Assembly: GCA_963695085.1 (NCBI GenBank)
Contig: CAVOFV010000008.1
Location: 62,001-126,000, forward strand
Source of the DNA: SG8-30 sp963695085
Lineage (GTDB): Bacteria; Pseudomonadota; Gammaproteobacteria; Steroidobacterales; Steroidobacteraceae
Reading direction: 5' to 3'
DNA: 64,000 bases
Part shown: in pieces, positions 42,034 to 50,254 of the stretch
Layout: every line of letters begins with the position of its first letter
Position numbering within the stretch: position 1 is the stretch's first letter
Translations under genes and position numbers: made by a program
Notes under the pieces: model-generated
Database searches by the model: none
Told to the model about the DNA's origin: nothing
The model's input: the letters and a program-made list of their open reading frames with translations, nothing else

Positions 42034-43074
42034 TCAGATCGAGTCCTTGTTCTGCGCCTTGTAGCGCGCTTCTTCCTTGGAAATCGAGCCCTTCTGGACC
42101 ATTTCCTGCAGGCACTGGTCGAGGGTCTGCATGCCCTGCGACTGGCCGGTCTGGATCGCCGAGTACATCTGCGCGATCTTGTTCTCGCGGATCAGGTTAC
42201 GGATCGCGGGCGACGCGATCATGATTTCGTGCGCCGCAATGCGGCCGCCGCCGATGCGCTTGAGCAGGGTCTGCGAAATCACCGCGCGCAGCGACTCCGA
42301 CAGCATCGCGCGCACCATCTCTTTCTCGGCCGCCGGGAACACGTCCACGATGCGGTCCACGGTCTTGGCCGCGGAACTGGTGTGCAGGGTGCCGAACACC
42401 AGGTGGCCGGTCTCGGCCGCGGTCAGCGCCAGGCGGATGGTCTCCAGGTCGCGCATTTCGCCGACCAGCACCACGTCGGGGTCCTCGCGCAGCGCGGAAC
42501 GCAGCGCCTCGGTGAAGCCGAGCGTGTCGCGGTGCACCTCGCGCTGGTTGATCAGGCTGCGCTTCGATTCGTGCACGAACTCGATCGGGTCCTCGATCGT
42601 GATGATGTGGTCCGGCCGGTTGATGTTGACGAAATCGATCATCGCGGCCAGGGTCGTGGACTTGCCGGAGCCGGTCGGGCCCGTCACCAGCACCAGGCCG
42701 CGCGGCAGCAGGCACAGGTCCTTGAACGCCTTGGGCGCATTCAGGTCGTCGAGCGTGCGGATTTCCGTGGGAATGTTGCGGAACACGGCGCCGGCGCCGC
42801 GGTTCTGGTTGAAGGCGTTGACACGGAAGCGCGCGAGGCTCGGCACCTCGAACGAGAAGTCCGTTTCAAAGAACTCCTCGAAGGTCTTGCGCTGCTTGTC
42901 GTTCATGATGTCGTACACCATGCTGTGCACTTCCTTGTGCGTCAGCGCTGGCATGTTGACCCGCTTCATGTCGCCGTCCACGCGGATCATGGGCGGCACG
43001 CCGGCAGACAGGTGCAGGTCCGAAGCGTTGTTCTTGACTGCGAAGGCCAAGAGTTGTGCGATATCGACGGCCAT
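42034..43074 (-). CDS. pilT: Pilus retraction ATPase PilT
   Basis: Motor that depolymerises type IV pili, 346 residues. It starts MAVDIAQLLAFAVKNNASDL, with Walker A GPTGSGKSTTLA, Asp box ITIEDPIEFVHESKR, Walker B VVLVGEMRDLETIRLALTAA, His box LVFGTLHTSSAAKTVDRI, and the C-terminal motif AIRNLIRENKIAQMYS, a retraction signature. First gene of pilT-pilU-pilU2, divergent from yggS. Confidence 0.96.
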   Translation of the reverse strand: MAVDIAQLLAFAVKNNASDLHLSAGVPPMIRVDGDMKRVNMPALTHKEVHSMVYDIMNDKQRKTFEEFFETDFSFEVPSLARFRVNAFNQNRGAGAVFRNIPTEIRTLDDLNAPKAFKDLCLLPRGLVLVTGPTGSGKSTTLAAMIDFVNINRPDHIITIEDPIEFVHESKRSLINQREVHRDTLGFTEALRSALREDPDVVLVGEMRDLETIRLALTAAETGHLVFGTLHTSSAAKTVDRIVDVFPAAEKEMVRAMLSESLRAVISQTLLKRIGGGRIAAHEIMIASPAIRNLIRENKIAQMYSAIQTGQSQGMQTLDQCLQEMVQKGSISKEEARYKAQNKDSI

Positions 43075-43180
43075 TGCGACTCCATGCGTGCCTGCGGAAC
43101 TGCGGCGAGGCGGCCGGCCGTGGGTCGGCACGGGGCACCCCGGCCACGGCGCGATGTTCCAGCACGCCGGGGCCACCGGG

Positions 43181-43186
43181 AGTATA
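43181..43186 (-). promoter_or_regulatory. -10 box of the pilT operon
   Basis: TATACT on the minus strand, about 105 bases before the pilT start, in the 134-base divergent gap with yggS. TTGGTG lies 15 bases further upstream. A TATAGC box on the plus strand overlaps it and could serve yggS. Confidence 0.4.
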
Positions 43187-43208
43187 GCCCCGGGTACCCA
43201 CCACCAAT

Positions 43209-43904
43209 ATGTTAACCGGTCCTCAAATTACCGCCTCCAACCTGGCACTGGTGCGCAGCCGGATTGCCGCCGCGGCCCGGGCGGCCGGCCGCGATCCCGG
43301 CGCGATCACCCTGATCGGCGTCACCAAGGGCCATCCGGCAGACGCCGCCTGCGCAGCCATCGCCGCGGGGCTGGCCGATTGCGGCGAGAACTTTGTGCAG
43401 GAAGCCGTCGCCAAGATCCACGCCGCAGGCGGGCTGCGCGTCACGTGGCACTTCATCGGCGCCCTGCAGAGCAACAAGACGCGTGAAGTCGCCACGCACT
43501 TCGGCTGGGTGCATACCGTCGACCGGCTGAAGATCGCCCGGCGCCTCGCCGAACAGCGGCCCCACCACGCGCCGCCCCTGCAGGTGTGCCTGCAGGTGCA
43601 CATCGGTGGCGAGCAGGGCAAGTCCGGTGCGGCTGCGGCGGAACTGCCGGCGCTGGCGGCCGCCGTCGCAGCGCTGCCGCGGCTGGTCCTGCGCGGCCTC
43701 ATGTGCGTCCCGCCCGAGGAGCGCGACCCGGCGCGGCAGCGCCACTGGTTCGCCGAGCTGCGGCGGCAGCGCGATGCGCTGGTGGCGCTCGGCCACCGGC
43801 TCGACGTGCTGTCGATGGGCATGAGCGGCGATTTCGAGCAGGCCATCGCCGAGGGCGCGACCCATGTGCGCGTCGGCACGGCGCTGTTCGGGCCGCGCGG
43901 CTGA
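43209..43904 (+). CDS. yggS: PLP homeostasis protein YggS/YBL036C family
   Basis: Pyridoxal-phosphate-binding protein involved in PLP homeostasis, without known enzyme activity. 231 residues. Lysine motif ITLIGVTKGHP (usually LxAVSKTxP), then CGENFVQEAVAKI, WHFIGALQSNK, TVDRLKIARRLAE, GLMCVPP and LSMGMSGDFEQAIAEGATHVRVGTALFG. In Pseudomonas proC lies between it and yggT; here about 100 bases of non-coding sequence replace it. Confidence 0.95.
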   Translation: MLTGPQITASNLALVRSRIAAAARAAGRDPGAITLIGVTKGHPADAACAAIAAGLADCGENFVQEAVAKIHAAGGLRVTWHFIGALQSNKTREVATHFGWVHTVDRLKIARRLAEQRPHHAPPLQVCLQVHIGGEQGKSGAAAAELPALAAAVAALPRLVLRGLMCVPPEERDPARQRHWFAELRRQRDALVALGHRLDVLSMGMSGDFEQAIAEGATHVRVGTALFGPRG

Positions 43905-44009
43905 TCGCCGGCGGCGGCGATGCAGCCGGAATCCATGCTACCTTCGCACCGCCCGGGCGCCGCCGTGACGTGCGGCACCCCCGGCTACCGAGCAACCGGC
44001 AGGTGACCC

Positions 44010-44537
44010 ATGGACGCGATCATCTTCATCGCCGATACGCTGTTGACGCTGACGGTCTATGCATTCCTGCTGCGGCTGCTGCTGCAGTTGTCGCGCGCCG
44101 ACTTCCGCAACCCGCTGGCGCAGGCGGTGATGAAGCTCACGGACTGGTTCGTGCTGCCCGCCCGCAAGGTGCTGCCACCGGCCGGCCGCATCGACACGGC
44201 CTCGGTCGTCGCCGTGCTGCTGGCGCAGGCCGCTGCGACCGGCATCGTGTTCATGATGTCGACCGGCATCCTCATGCCGGCCGGCGCGTTGTTGTGGTCC
44301 GCGCTGCGCGCGGCCGCATTTGCGGTCATCAACCTCTACACCTTTGCCATCATCGTCTACGCGCTGCTGTCGTTCGTCGCCCCCGGCACCTACAGCCCGG
44401 CGGTCGGCCTGCTCAACTCCCTGTGCGAGCCGCTGCTGCGGCCGGTACGGCAGCTCCTGCCGGTCGTCGGCGGCCTGGACTTCTCGCCGCTGCTCGTGAT
44501 CATCGCGCTGCAGGCGCTCAAGATCCTGCTGCGCTGA
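44010..44537 (+). CDS. yggT: YggT family integral membrane protein
   Basis: Small membrane protein of 175 residues with two copies of the YggT unit. Each copy has a hydrophobic helix followed by a segment such as FRNPLAQAVMKLTDWFVLPARKVLP or GLLNSLCEPLLRPVRQLLP. Four to five helices in total. Function unresolved; implicated in osmotic tolerance and division in other bacteria. yggU follows by three bases. Confidence 0.92.
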   Translation: MDAIIFIADTLLTLTVYAFLLRLLLQLSRADFRNPLAQAVMKLTDWFVLPARKVLPPAGRIDTASVVAVLLAQAAATGIVFMMSTGILMPAGALLWSALRAAAFAVINLYTFAIIVYALLSFVAPGTYSPAVGLLNSLCEPLLRPVRQLLPVVGGLDFSPLLVIIALQALKILLR

Positions 44538-44540
44538 GCC

Positions 44541-44837
44541 GTGGCGGAATGGGCGACTGCCGGCGATGGCTTCATGACCCTGGCAGTGCGGGTGCAACCC
44601 CGCGCGCCGCGTGACGCCATCGTGGGCCTGCACGCCGGCCGGCTGAAGGTGCGCATTGCGGCCACCCCCGACGATGGCGCCGCCAATGCCCGCCTGCGGC
44701 GGTTCGTCGCCGGCCTGTTCGGCGTGCCGCTGCGCCAGGTCACCCTGCTGGCAGGCCAGGCCGCCCGTGACAAGTTGCTGCGCGTGGACGGCGCGCGGGA
44801 CCTGCCGGCCGCGCTGGCGCGTCTCGGCGACGGTTGA
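44541..44837 (+). CDS. yggU: DUF167 family protein YggU
   Basis: 98-residue protein of the DUF167/YggU fold. Motifs LAVRVQPRAPRDAIVG, LKVRIAATPDDGAANARL and VTLLAGQAARDKLLRVDG are diagnostic. The GTG start is three bases after the yggT stop. Function unknown. Confidence 0.93.
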   Translation: MAEWATAGDGFMTLAVRVQPRAPRDAIVGLHAGRLKVRIAATPDDGAANARLRRFVAGLFGVPLRQVTLLAGQAARDKLLRVDGARDLPAALARLGDG

Positions 44838-45341
44838 ATGGCCAGGGTCGCGGCCGGTTCGCGGTGCAGCGTCGCGGGTCTCCTGGTCCTGGTGCTGGCC
44901 GGCTGCGGCGGCGGCGAGCCGGCCGCGCCGGTCGCCGCGCGAGCCTATGAGGACCCGGGATTCGTTACCGACGGTGAATTCGAGATGCGGTACGGCACGC
45001 CGCTCGCCGTCGAACTTGCGCCAGATCTCGCAAGCGCTTACGGCATAGACCGAAGGCAGGGTCTAGCTTTGCTGAGCGTCTCGATCCTGCGGCGGCGGCC
45101 CGGCGCGACGCCGCTGCCCGTCACCGCCGGGGTGTCCGGCTCGCTGGCGACGCTGCTCGGCGAGCAGCGCGCGCTCGAGTTCAGGAGACTTGATGTCGCA
45201 GGCAGCGTGTCCTACCTCGCGCAGTTCGAGGCGCGTGACCGGCAGCCCTTCGTGCTGCAATTCGAGGCGCGACCGGATGCCGCGCCGACCCGCTTGCTGC
45301 GGGCGAGGATCACCCGCGAGCTTTCCGTCAAGCCGCGCTGA
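44838..45341 (+). CDS. DUF4426-family lipoprotein
   Basis: Exported lipoprotein of 167 residues: signal peptide with lipobox VLAGC-G. The mature part fits DUF4426 (FEMRYGTPLAVELAPDLASAYGI, LLSVSILRR, GVSGSLATLLGEQRALEFR, SYLAQFEA). In Pseudomonas a DUF4426 gene lies in the same neighbourhood downstream of yggT and metWX. It begins immediately after the yggU stop. Function unknown. Confidence 0.8.
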   Translation: MARVAAGSRCSVAGLLVLVLAGCGGGEPAAPVAARAYEDPGFVTDGEFEMRYGTPLAVELAPDLASAYGIDRRQGLALLSVSILRRRPGATPLPVTAGVSGSLATLLGEQRALEFRRLDVAGSVSYLAQFEARDRQPFVLQFEARPDAAPTRLLRARITRELSVKPR

Positions 45342-45376
45342 CGCTGGAAAACCCGGAAAAATAAAGGCCAACCCTC

Positions 45377-45442
45377 TTATGTAGCGGTTTTTTCCGTGCT
45401 ATCTTGCACTGTCCATTGAAAAACAGCGGACTTGAGCCGCTG
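45377..45442 (+). promoter_or_regulatory. Promoter and hairpin leader of the HU-like gene
   Basis: TTATGT (45377-45382), 17 bases, TATCTT (45400-45405) form a weak promoter in an AT-rich patch. The leader contains the hairpin CAGCGG - ACTTGAG - CCGCTG (45424-45442), and AGGAGA precedes the ATG. Confidence 0.4.
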
Positions 45443-45468
45443 CCTAGCCAACCTACAGGAGAACGCTG

Positions 45469-45780
45469 ATGGCGAAAAAGAACGCTGCGCCGACCAAGTC
45501 GCAGATCGTAACTGCGATTGCCGAACAGACCGACCTGACCAAAAAGCAGGTCACGGCAGTGTTCGATGCACTGAACGGCGTGATGAAGAAGTCGCTGAGG
45601 AATGCTGGCGTGTTTACGCTGCCGGCCCTCTGCAAGATGCGCGTGGTGAGGAAGCCGGCCACCAAGGAGCGGGCGGGCGTCAATCCCTTCACGGGCGCCA
45701 AGATGATCATCAAGGCCAAGCCGGCCTCCAAGAAAGTGCGCGTTCGCGCGCTGAAGAACCTCAACGAGATGGTGGTCTGA
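45469..45780 (+). CDS. HU-family DNA-binding protein
   Basis: Histone-like protein of 103 residues, basic. It starts with a lysine-rich arm (MAKKNAAPTKSQIV), has the HU helical dimer region LTKKQVTAVFDALNGVM, the strand FTLPALCKMRVVRKPATKER, and the DNA-intercalating arm GVNPFTGAKMIIKAKPASKKVRVRA. It is one of the divergent HU variants with GVFTLPALCK rather than classical HupA/B. A good ribosome binding site and a strong terminator show a monocistronic gene. Confidence 0.92.
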   Translation: MAKKNAAPTKSQIVTAIAEQTDLTKKQVTAVFDALNGVMKKSLRNAGVFTLPALCKMRVVRKPATKERAGVNPFTGAKMIIKAKPASKKVRVRALKNLNEMVV

Positions 45781-45811
45781 TCCACCCTCGGTCGCCGATC
45801 AGCGACATCAG

Positions 45812-45842
45812 CGGGGCGGCGCAAGCCGCCCCGTTTATTTTT
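45812..45842 (+). terminator. Rho-independent terminator after the HU-like gene
   Basis: CGGGGCGGC (45812-45820), loop GCAA, GCCGCCCCG (45825-45833), then TTTATTTTT. Its T tract overlaps the stop end of the convergent hydrolase gene. Confidence 0.88.
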
Positions 45843-46482
45843 GGGGTGCGGACAGCCACTCCCTCACGACGTCCCGCAATTCGGTAATGCGCCCGTGAAA
45901 GAAATGGTCCGCGCCGGCGAACAGCGCCAGCTGCGGCGCCGGCACCAGCTTCCGTGACCACGTCGTCACGGCCTCGTGGTCGACCAGCTCGTCGCTGTCG
46001 CCCTGCACGATCAGCCACGGGCAGCGCGGCGCCGGCAGGCCGCTGGAATCGAAGCGCTGCACCGGCGGCGCAACCGTCAGCAACCGGCTGGCATCGCGCG
46101 CCAGCGCAAGCCGCCAGGCCATGAAACTGCCGAACGAGAAACCCATCGCCCACAACTGCGTTGCGCCAAGGGTCTGGCGGCCCCAGTCGGCCACGGCCAG
46201 CGCGTCCTCGGTCTCGCCCTCACCGCCGTCGTAGTGGCCGGCGCTGCCGCCGACGCCCCGGAAGTTGAAGCGGATCGCCGGCACCCCCAGGTCGCGCGCG
46301 GCGCGCGCCAGCGTGTGCACGACCTTGTTCTGCATCGTGCCGCCGAAGAGCGAGTGCGGATGACAGCAGACGGCGGCCGTGCCGGCCCGCAGCGCAGCCG
46401 CGGGCCGGTCCACGAGGGCTTCGAGCGGGCCGGCCGGACCTTCGATGAAGACCCGTTCCGGCGGTGGCAGCCTGGCGCTCAT
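45835..46482 (-). CDS. Alpha/beta-hydrolase (COG2945 type)
   Basis: Serine hydrolase of 215 residues. CCHPHSLFGGTMQNKVV near the N terminus, IRFNFRGVGGSAG, the nucleophile elbow GFSFGSFMA, the acid in QGDSDELVD and the histidine in GADHFFHGR make a complete triad. This short family is common in proteobacteria. Substrate unknown. It is followed by the HU gene's convergent terminator and preceded by an amidohydrolase remnant. Confidence 0.88.
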   Translation of the reverse strand: MSARLPPPERVFIEGPAGPLEALVDRPAAALRAGTAAVCCHPHSLFGGTMQNKVVHTLARAARDLGVPAIRFNFRGVGGSAGHYDGGEGETEDALAVADWGRQTLGATQLWAMGFSFGSFMAWRLALARDASRLLTVAPPVQRFDSSGLPAPRCPWLIVQGDSDELVDHEAVTTWSRKLVPAPQLALFAGADHFFHGRITELRDVVREWLSAPQK

Positions 46483-46492
46483 GCCTCGACAG

Positions 46493-46663
46493 CTAGCGCT
46501 TGTGGATCGCGCCGTCCTTCATGACGAAGGACACCCGCTGCAGGGCCGTCACGTCCGCGAGCAGGTCGCCCGGTACCGCGACGAGGCCGGCCAGCTTGCC
46601 GGGCTCGACGCTGCCGAGGCGGCCGGCCGCGCCCGGCGCGACCATCGCAACCCATTGGTGCAT
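46493..46663 (-). pseudogene. C-terminal remnant of an imidazolonepropionase-like amidohydrolase
   Basis: An open frame of 56 residues reads like only the end of an amidohydrolase: MHQWVAM, then GRLGSVEPGKLAGLVAV, PGDLLADVTALQRV and FVMKDGAIHKR. The family form of the middle is GSIEPGKLADLV; here the metal-amidohydrolase D is G. About ten residues are also missing between the first helix and GRLGSV. The remaining 350 or so residues of such an enzyme are absent upstream, where the FKBP gene lies. So this is a decayed fragment. Confidence 0.7.
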
Positions 46664-46697
46664 CGTGTTCCCCCGGGCTGGCGCGCCTTGCCGCAGC

Positions 46698-47261
46698 CTA
46701 CTTGTTGTCCTCGATGAAATTCACCGACTCGACGCCCAGCAACTCAACCTCGAAAACCAGCGTCGAACCGGGTGGAATGAGGCCGTTGCCTATGTTGCGG
46801 TTGCCGTAGGCGAGTTCCGGCGGTATCACCATGCGCCGCAGGCCGCCGACGCGCATGCCAGTCACGCCGACTTCCCAACCGCGGATGACCCGTCCCGCGC
46901 CGAGCTCGAAGACGAACGGCTGGCCGCGTTCCCTGGAGCTGTCGAACTGGCGGCCGCGATAACCCAGCGCGCCAGGTTCGTACAGCCAGCCGGTGTAGTG
47001 CACCGCGAGCACCATGCCGGCGCGCGCCCCGATGCCGACCCCTGAGCGAAGGTCTTCCGTCAGCAACTGCGGTCCGGCCTCGCTGGCGCCGACCGGTGGC
47101 ACCGGCGCACGCTGCGCCGGCGCGCTGGCGACCGCTTCGCCATCGGCCTGCGCCGCGGGCGCCGCGGCCGGCTGTTGCCGCTCAGGCTCCGCCGGGGCTG
47201 CCGCCACGGCCGTGAACCCCACCCAGCACAGCGCGGGCAGCAACAGCGCGACGTGCCTCAC
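46698..47261 (-). CDS. FKBP-type peptidyl-prolyl isomerase, exported
   Basis: Periplasmic proline isomerase, 187 residues. GTG start at 47261 overlaps the msrB stop (GTGA). Signal peptide ending AVAAAPA, then about 50 residues of alanine/proline/glutamine-rich linker, then an FKBP domain (VLAVHYTGWLYE, GRQFDSSRERGQPFVFELGAGRVIRGWEVGVTGM in outline, IPPELAYG, GSTLVFEVELL). It resembles FkpA/FklB without the N-terminal dimer domain. Confidence 0.92.
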   Translation of the reverse strand: MRHVALLLPALCWVGFTAVAAAPAEPERQQPAAAPAAQADGEAVASAPAQRAPVPPVGASEAGPQLLTEDLRSGVGIGARAGMVLAVHYTGWLYEPGALGYRGRQFDSSRERGQPFVFELGAGRVIRGWEVGVTGMRVGGLRRMVIPPELAYGNRNIGNGLIPPGSTLVFEVELLGVESVNFIEDNK

Positions 47262-47656
47262 TTGCCAGGCTCCCGGAAATCGAGCGCGGCCGAGTTGACG
47301 CAGTAGCGCTTGCCCGACGGCTCGGGACCGTCGTCGAAGACGTGGCCGAGGTGTGCGCCGCAGCGGGCGCAGGCGGCTTCGATGCGCACCATGCCGTGGC
47401 TCTGGTCGCGCCGTTCCACGACCCGGTCGCCCGCCAGCGGCAGCCAGAAGGATGGCCACCCCGAACCAGAGTCGTACTTGGTGTCCGACGAGAACAGCTC
47501 CTGTCCGCAACAGGCGCAACTGTAGATACCGCGTTGCTCGTTGTAACAGTAGCGCCCCGTGAACGGCCGTTCCGTGCCCTTGTCCTGGGTCACGTAGAAC
47601 TGCTCGGGCGTCAGTCGCGCCTTCAGTGCTTCCCGGTCACGAACCTCGTCCGACAT
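47258..47656 (-). CDS. msrB: Peptide-methionine (R)-S-oxide reductase
   Basis: Repairs oxidised methionine, 132 residues, cytoplasmic. Zinc-binding pairs C47-xx-C50 and C96-xx-C99, substrate region YDSGSGWPSFW and the catalytic cysteine C119 in RYCVNSAAL. Upstream of and coupled to the FKBP gene. A TATAAT lies 45 bases before the start. Confidence 0.95.
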   Translation of the reverse strand: MSDEVRDREALKARLTPEQFYVTQDKGTERPFTGRYCYNEQRGIYSCACCGQELFSSDTKYDSGSGWPSFWLPLAGDRVVERRDQSHGMVRIEAACARCGAHLGHVFDDGPEPSGKRYCVNSAALDFREPGK

Positions 47657-47700
47657 GGCGTCCCACCCCCTGCCTGCCGCTTGCGCCGCGCGTCGGCCCG

Positions 47701-47706
47701 ATTATA
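47701..47706 (-). promoter_or_regulatory. -10 box of msrB-FKBP operon
   Basis: TATAAT on the minus strand; predicted start near 47694, leaving a leader of about 38 bases. No strong -35. Confidence 0.5.
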
Positions 47707-47737
47707 GGCAGAGTCGCGCGGCCCGGCCGAATGCACC

Positions 47738-49651
47738 CTACGAGCCGTCGCCCGGCGTGATGATGCGACCCGCCGCGCCGTCGCCGCCGATGAGCCGGTT
47801 GACGCGGCGCACGAAGCCGGCCGGGTCCGCGAGCGTGCCGCCCTCCACCAGCACGGCCTGCTCATGCAGCAGCGCGGCCAGCTCGTCGAAGGACTCGCCG
47901 TCCGGCAGGTCCTGCAGACGGCGCACCAGTCCATGCGCGGCGTTCAACTCGAGCCATGGCCGCGACGGCGGCAAGGCCTGGCCGGCAGCCTCCAGCACGC
48001 GGCGCAGCTGCGGCCCCAGGTCGTGTTCATCGCGCACCAGGCAGGCGGCCGAGTCGGCCAGGCGCGCGCTGGCGCGCACGCCGGCGACCTTGTCCCCGAG
48101 CCTCGCGGCGACCCGCTGCCACAGCGGTTCCAGCGCGACCGCCGACACCTCGGCCGACTTGCGCTCGCCTTCCGGCACGACGGCCGCGAGGTCCAGCGTG
48201 CCGCGCGCGGCGTCGCGCAACGGGTGGCCGTCGAATTCCTCGAGGTGCCTGATGACCCACTCGTCGATGCGGTCGGTCAGCAGCAGCGCCTCGACGCCGT
48301 GGGCGCGCAGCGTCTCCAGGTGGGGGCTGCCCCGCGCGGCCAGCACGCCTTCGGCGGCCACGTAATACAGCTCCTTCTGCCCGTCCTTCATGCGCGAAAC
48401 ATAGTCTGCCAGCGAGCTGTCCTGCGACTCGCCCTCGGTGGCGGTGGTCGCGAACCGCAGCAGGCCCGCGATGCGTTCCCGGTTGGCCGGATCCTCGGCC
48501 AGCCCTTCCTTGAGGACGGCGCCAAACTCCTTCCAGAAGACCCGGTACTTGTCGGGCTCCTCGTCGACCAGCCGCGCCAGCATGTCGAGCACGCGGCGGG
48601 TGATCGCCGACTTGATGACTTCGACCTCCGCATCCTGCTGCAGCAGCTCGCGCGACACGTTCAGCGGCAGGTCGCTCGAGTCGACCACGCCCTGCACGAA
48701 GCGCAGGTACAGCGGCAGGAACTGCTCGGCGTTGTCGCGGATGAAGACCCGCTTCACATACAGCTTGAGGCCGCGCGGCGCTTCCCGGTTGTACAGGTCG
48801 AATGGCGCCGTGCATGGTATGTACAGCAGCGACGTGTACTCGCGGCGGCCCTCGACGCGGTGATGGCTCCAGGCCAGCGGCTCGCCCGGGTCGTGCGACA
48901 CGTGCCGGTAGAACTCGCGGTACTCGTCATCGCTCAGGTCCTGCTTCTGGCGCGTCCACAGCGCCTGTGCCTGGTTGACGCGGTCGTAGGTGCCCTTGCC
49001 GCCGTCCGGGCGCAGCAGCACCGGGAAGCCGATGTGATCGGAGTACTTGCGCACCAGCTGCCGCAGGCGGAACGCGTCGGCGAACTCCCGCGCGTCCGGC
49101 TTCAGGTGCAGCACGACGCTGGTGCCGCGCTGCGCCAGCTCCACGTCCTCGACCGTGAACTCGCCGCTGCCTTCCGACGACCAGCGCACGCCGGACGCCG
49201 CGGGTTGTCCCGCGCGCCGCGACAGCACCTCGACACGGCTCGCAACGATGAAGCTGGAGTAGAAGCCGACGCCGAACTGCCCGATCAGCTGGCTGTCCTT
49301 CTGCGCGTCGCCGGTCAGGCGCGCAAAGAACTCGGCGGTGCCCGACTTGGCGATCGTGCCCAGGTGTTCCGCGGCCTCGTCGCGCGACATGCCGATGCCC
49401 GTGTCGGTGACCGTCAGCGTGCCGGCGTTGGAGTCGAAGTCGATGCGTACCTCCAGCTCGCCGGCGTCGGCGGCCAGCGCCGCATCGGCCAGCGCGGCAA
49501 AGCGCAGCCGGTCGCAGGCGTCGGAAGCATTGGAAATCAGCTCGCGCAGGAAGATGTCGCGATGGCTGTACAGCGAGTGGATCATCAGCCTGAGCAGCTG
49601 GCGAACCTCGGCCTGGAAGGCCCGGGTCTCGGGGGTGGAAGCGGTCGTCAT
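47738..49651 (-). CDS. htpG: Chaperone HtpG (Hsp90)
   Basis: ATP-dependent chaperone, 637 residues. N-terminal ATP domain with LRELISNASDACDRLRF, DTGIGMSRDEA, GQFGVGFYSSFIVA and GTSVVLHLK. The middle domain follows (KLYVKRVFI, RFVQGVVDSSDLPLNVSRE, near-invariant in Hsp90), then the C-terminal dimer domain. The start MTTASTPETRAFQAEVRQLL is usual. A heat-shock-like promoter lies upstream. Confidence 0.97.
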   Translation of the reverse strand: MTTASTPETRAFQAEVRQLLRLMIHSLYSHRDIFLRELISNASDACDRLRFAALADAALAADAGELEVRIDFDSNAGTLTVTDTGIGMSRDEAAEHLGTIAKSGTAEFFARLTGDAQKDSQLIGQFGVGFYSSFIVASRVEVLSRRAGQPAASGVRWSSEGSGEFTVEDVELAQRGTSVVLHLKPDAREFADAFRLRQLVRKYSDHIGFPVLLRPDGGKGTYDRVNQAQALWTRQKQDLSDDEYREFYRHVSHDPGEPLAWSHHRVEGRREYTSLLYIPCTAPFDLYNREAPRGLKLYVKRVFIRDNAEQFLPLYLRFVQGVVDSSDLPLNVSRELLQQDAEVEVIKSAITRRVLDMLARLVDEEPDKYRVFWKEFGAVLKEGLAEDPANRERIAGLLRFATTATEGESQDSSLADYVSRMKDGQKELYYVAAEGVLAARGSPHLETLRAHGVEALLLTDRIDEWVIRHLEEFDGHPLRDAARGTLDLAAVVPEGERKSAEVSAVALEPLWQRVAARLGDKVAGVRASARLADSAACLVRDEHDLGPQLRRVLEAAGQALPPSRPWLELNAAHGLVRRLQDLPDGESFDELAALLHEQAVLVEGGTLADPAGFVRRVNRLIGGDGAAGRIITPGDGS

Positions 49652-49722
49652 CTGGCAGTTCTCCCGGCATCAATGAACCCCGCGCGACCAGGCGGCCGCG
49701 CGGGCATCGGGTTCCTACTCGG

Positions 49723-49751
49723 GAGTAAGGCCTCGGCGGGCCTATTTCAAG
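49723..49751 (-). promoter_or_regulatory. Possible sigma-32 promoter of htpG
   Basis: Minus strand CTTGAAA (49745-49751), 14-base spacer, CCTTACTC (49723-49730). The -35 matches the heat-shock consensus exactly; the -10 is weak against CCCCATNT. The -35 overlaps the stop codon of the preceding small ORF. Confidence 0.5.
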
Positions 49752-49896
49752 GGCTGGGCGCCCGCAGGGCCAGTGCGGCGGGCGGACGGCGGGCGCCGTC
49801 GCCGGCCGGACTGGCCGCCGGCCACCAGCCGAGATGGTGCCGCAGCACCGCCAGCCAGTCGTCGACGTCGTCGAGCACCTGCATCAGGCGTTCCAT
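49747..49896 (-). CDS. Small ORF, 49 residues, unknown
   Basis: Begins MERLMQVLDDVDDWLAVLRHHLG, a plausible amphipathic helix rich in L, D and W, then an A/P-rich tail. It starts 21 bases after the end of another small ORF and ends just before htpG's promoter. The acidic, tryptophan-containing start is unlike random high-GC frames, but no homologue is recognised. Confidence 0.4.
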   Translation of the reverse strand: MERLMQVLDDVDDWLAVLRHHLGWWPAASPAGDGARRPPAALALRAPSP

Positions 49897-49917
49897 GGTC
49901 GGGTGGGGTCCGGGCGG

Positions 49918-50154
49918 TCAGCGCCGCCGCGCCGCCTTGCTGTTGCGGGCGTCGTCTTCCTCGTCCCACGCGATGCGCATCTTCTCCACCCACGCCTTGT
50001 AGTTGGCGTAGGTAAAGACGTGACGCGAGATCGCATTGTGCCGGCTCGCGGCGTCGCGCCGCGCATGCCACACAACTGGCGTCTCGCTGTCGGCTGGCTT
50101 TGGCCGGCGGGGGGCCGGCGCTGCCACGTGCTTTTCCTCGCCCATCGTGAGCAA
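49918..50154 (-). CDS. Small conserved-looking protein, 78 residues, unknown
   Basis: Reads MLTMGEEKHVAAPAPRRPK, then RRDAASRHNAISRHVFTYANY and KAWVEKMRIAWDEEDDARN. Its mixed composition (Y, N, K, E, W) differs from the R/A/G/P bias of spurious frames here. Starts are ATG 50154 or, after four codons, an internal region; GAGCAAGTC-like sequence upstream is a weak ribosome binding site. Function unknown. Confidence 0.55.
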   Translation of the reverse strand: MLTMGEEKHVAAPAPRRPKPADSETPVVWHARRDAASRHNAISRHVFTYANYKAWVEKMRIAWDEEDDARNSKAARRR

Positions 50155-50254
50155 GTCCTGTCGCGTCTGTTGCCGAGGACGTTACGCCCGGCATGCGCCG
50201 GGAAACAGGAACTGGGTCACAGGCCCGGATGCGGCGGCGGACCGCCGCGGGCCT

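Noticed and set aside
43905..44009. Remnant of proC between yggS and yggT
   Set aside because: The 105-base gap shows no proC-like sequence in any frame.
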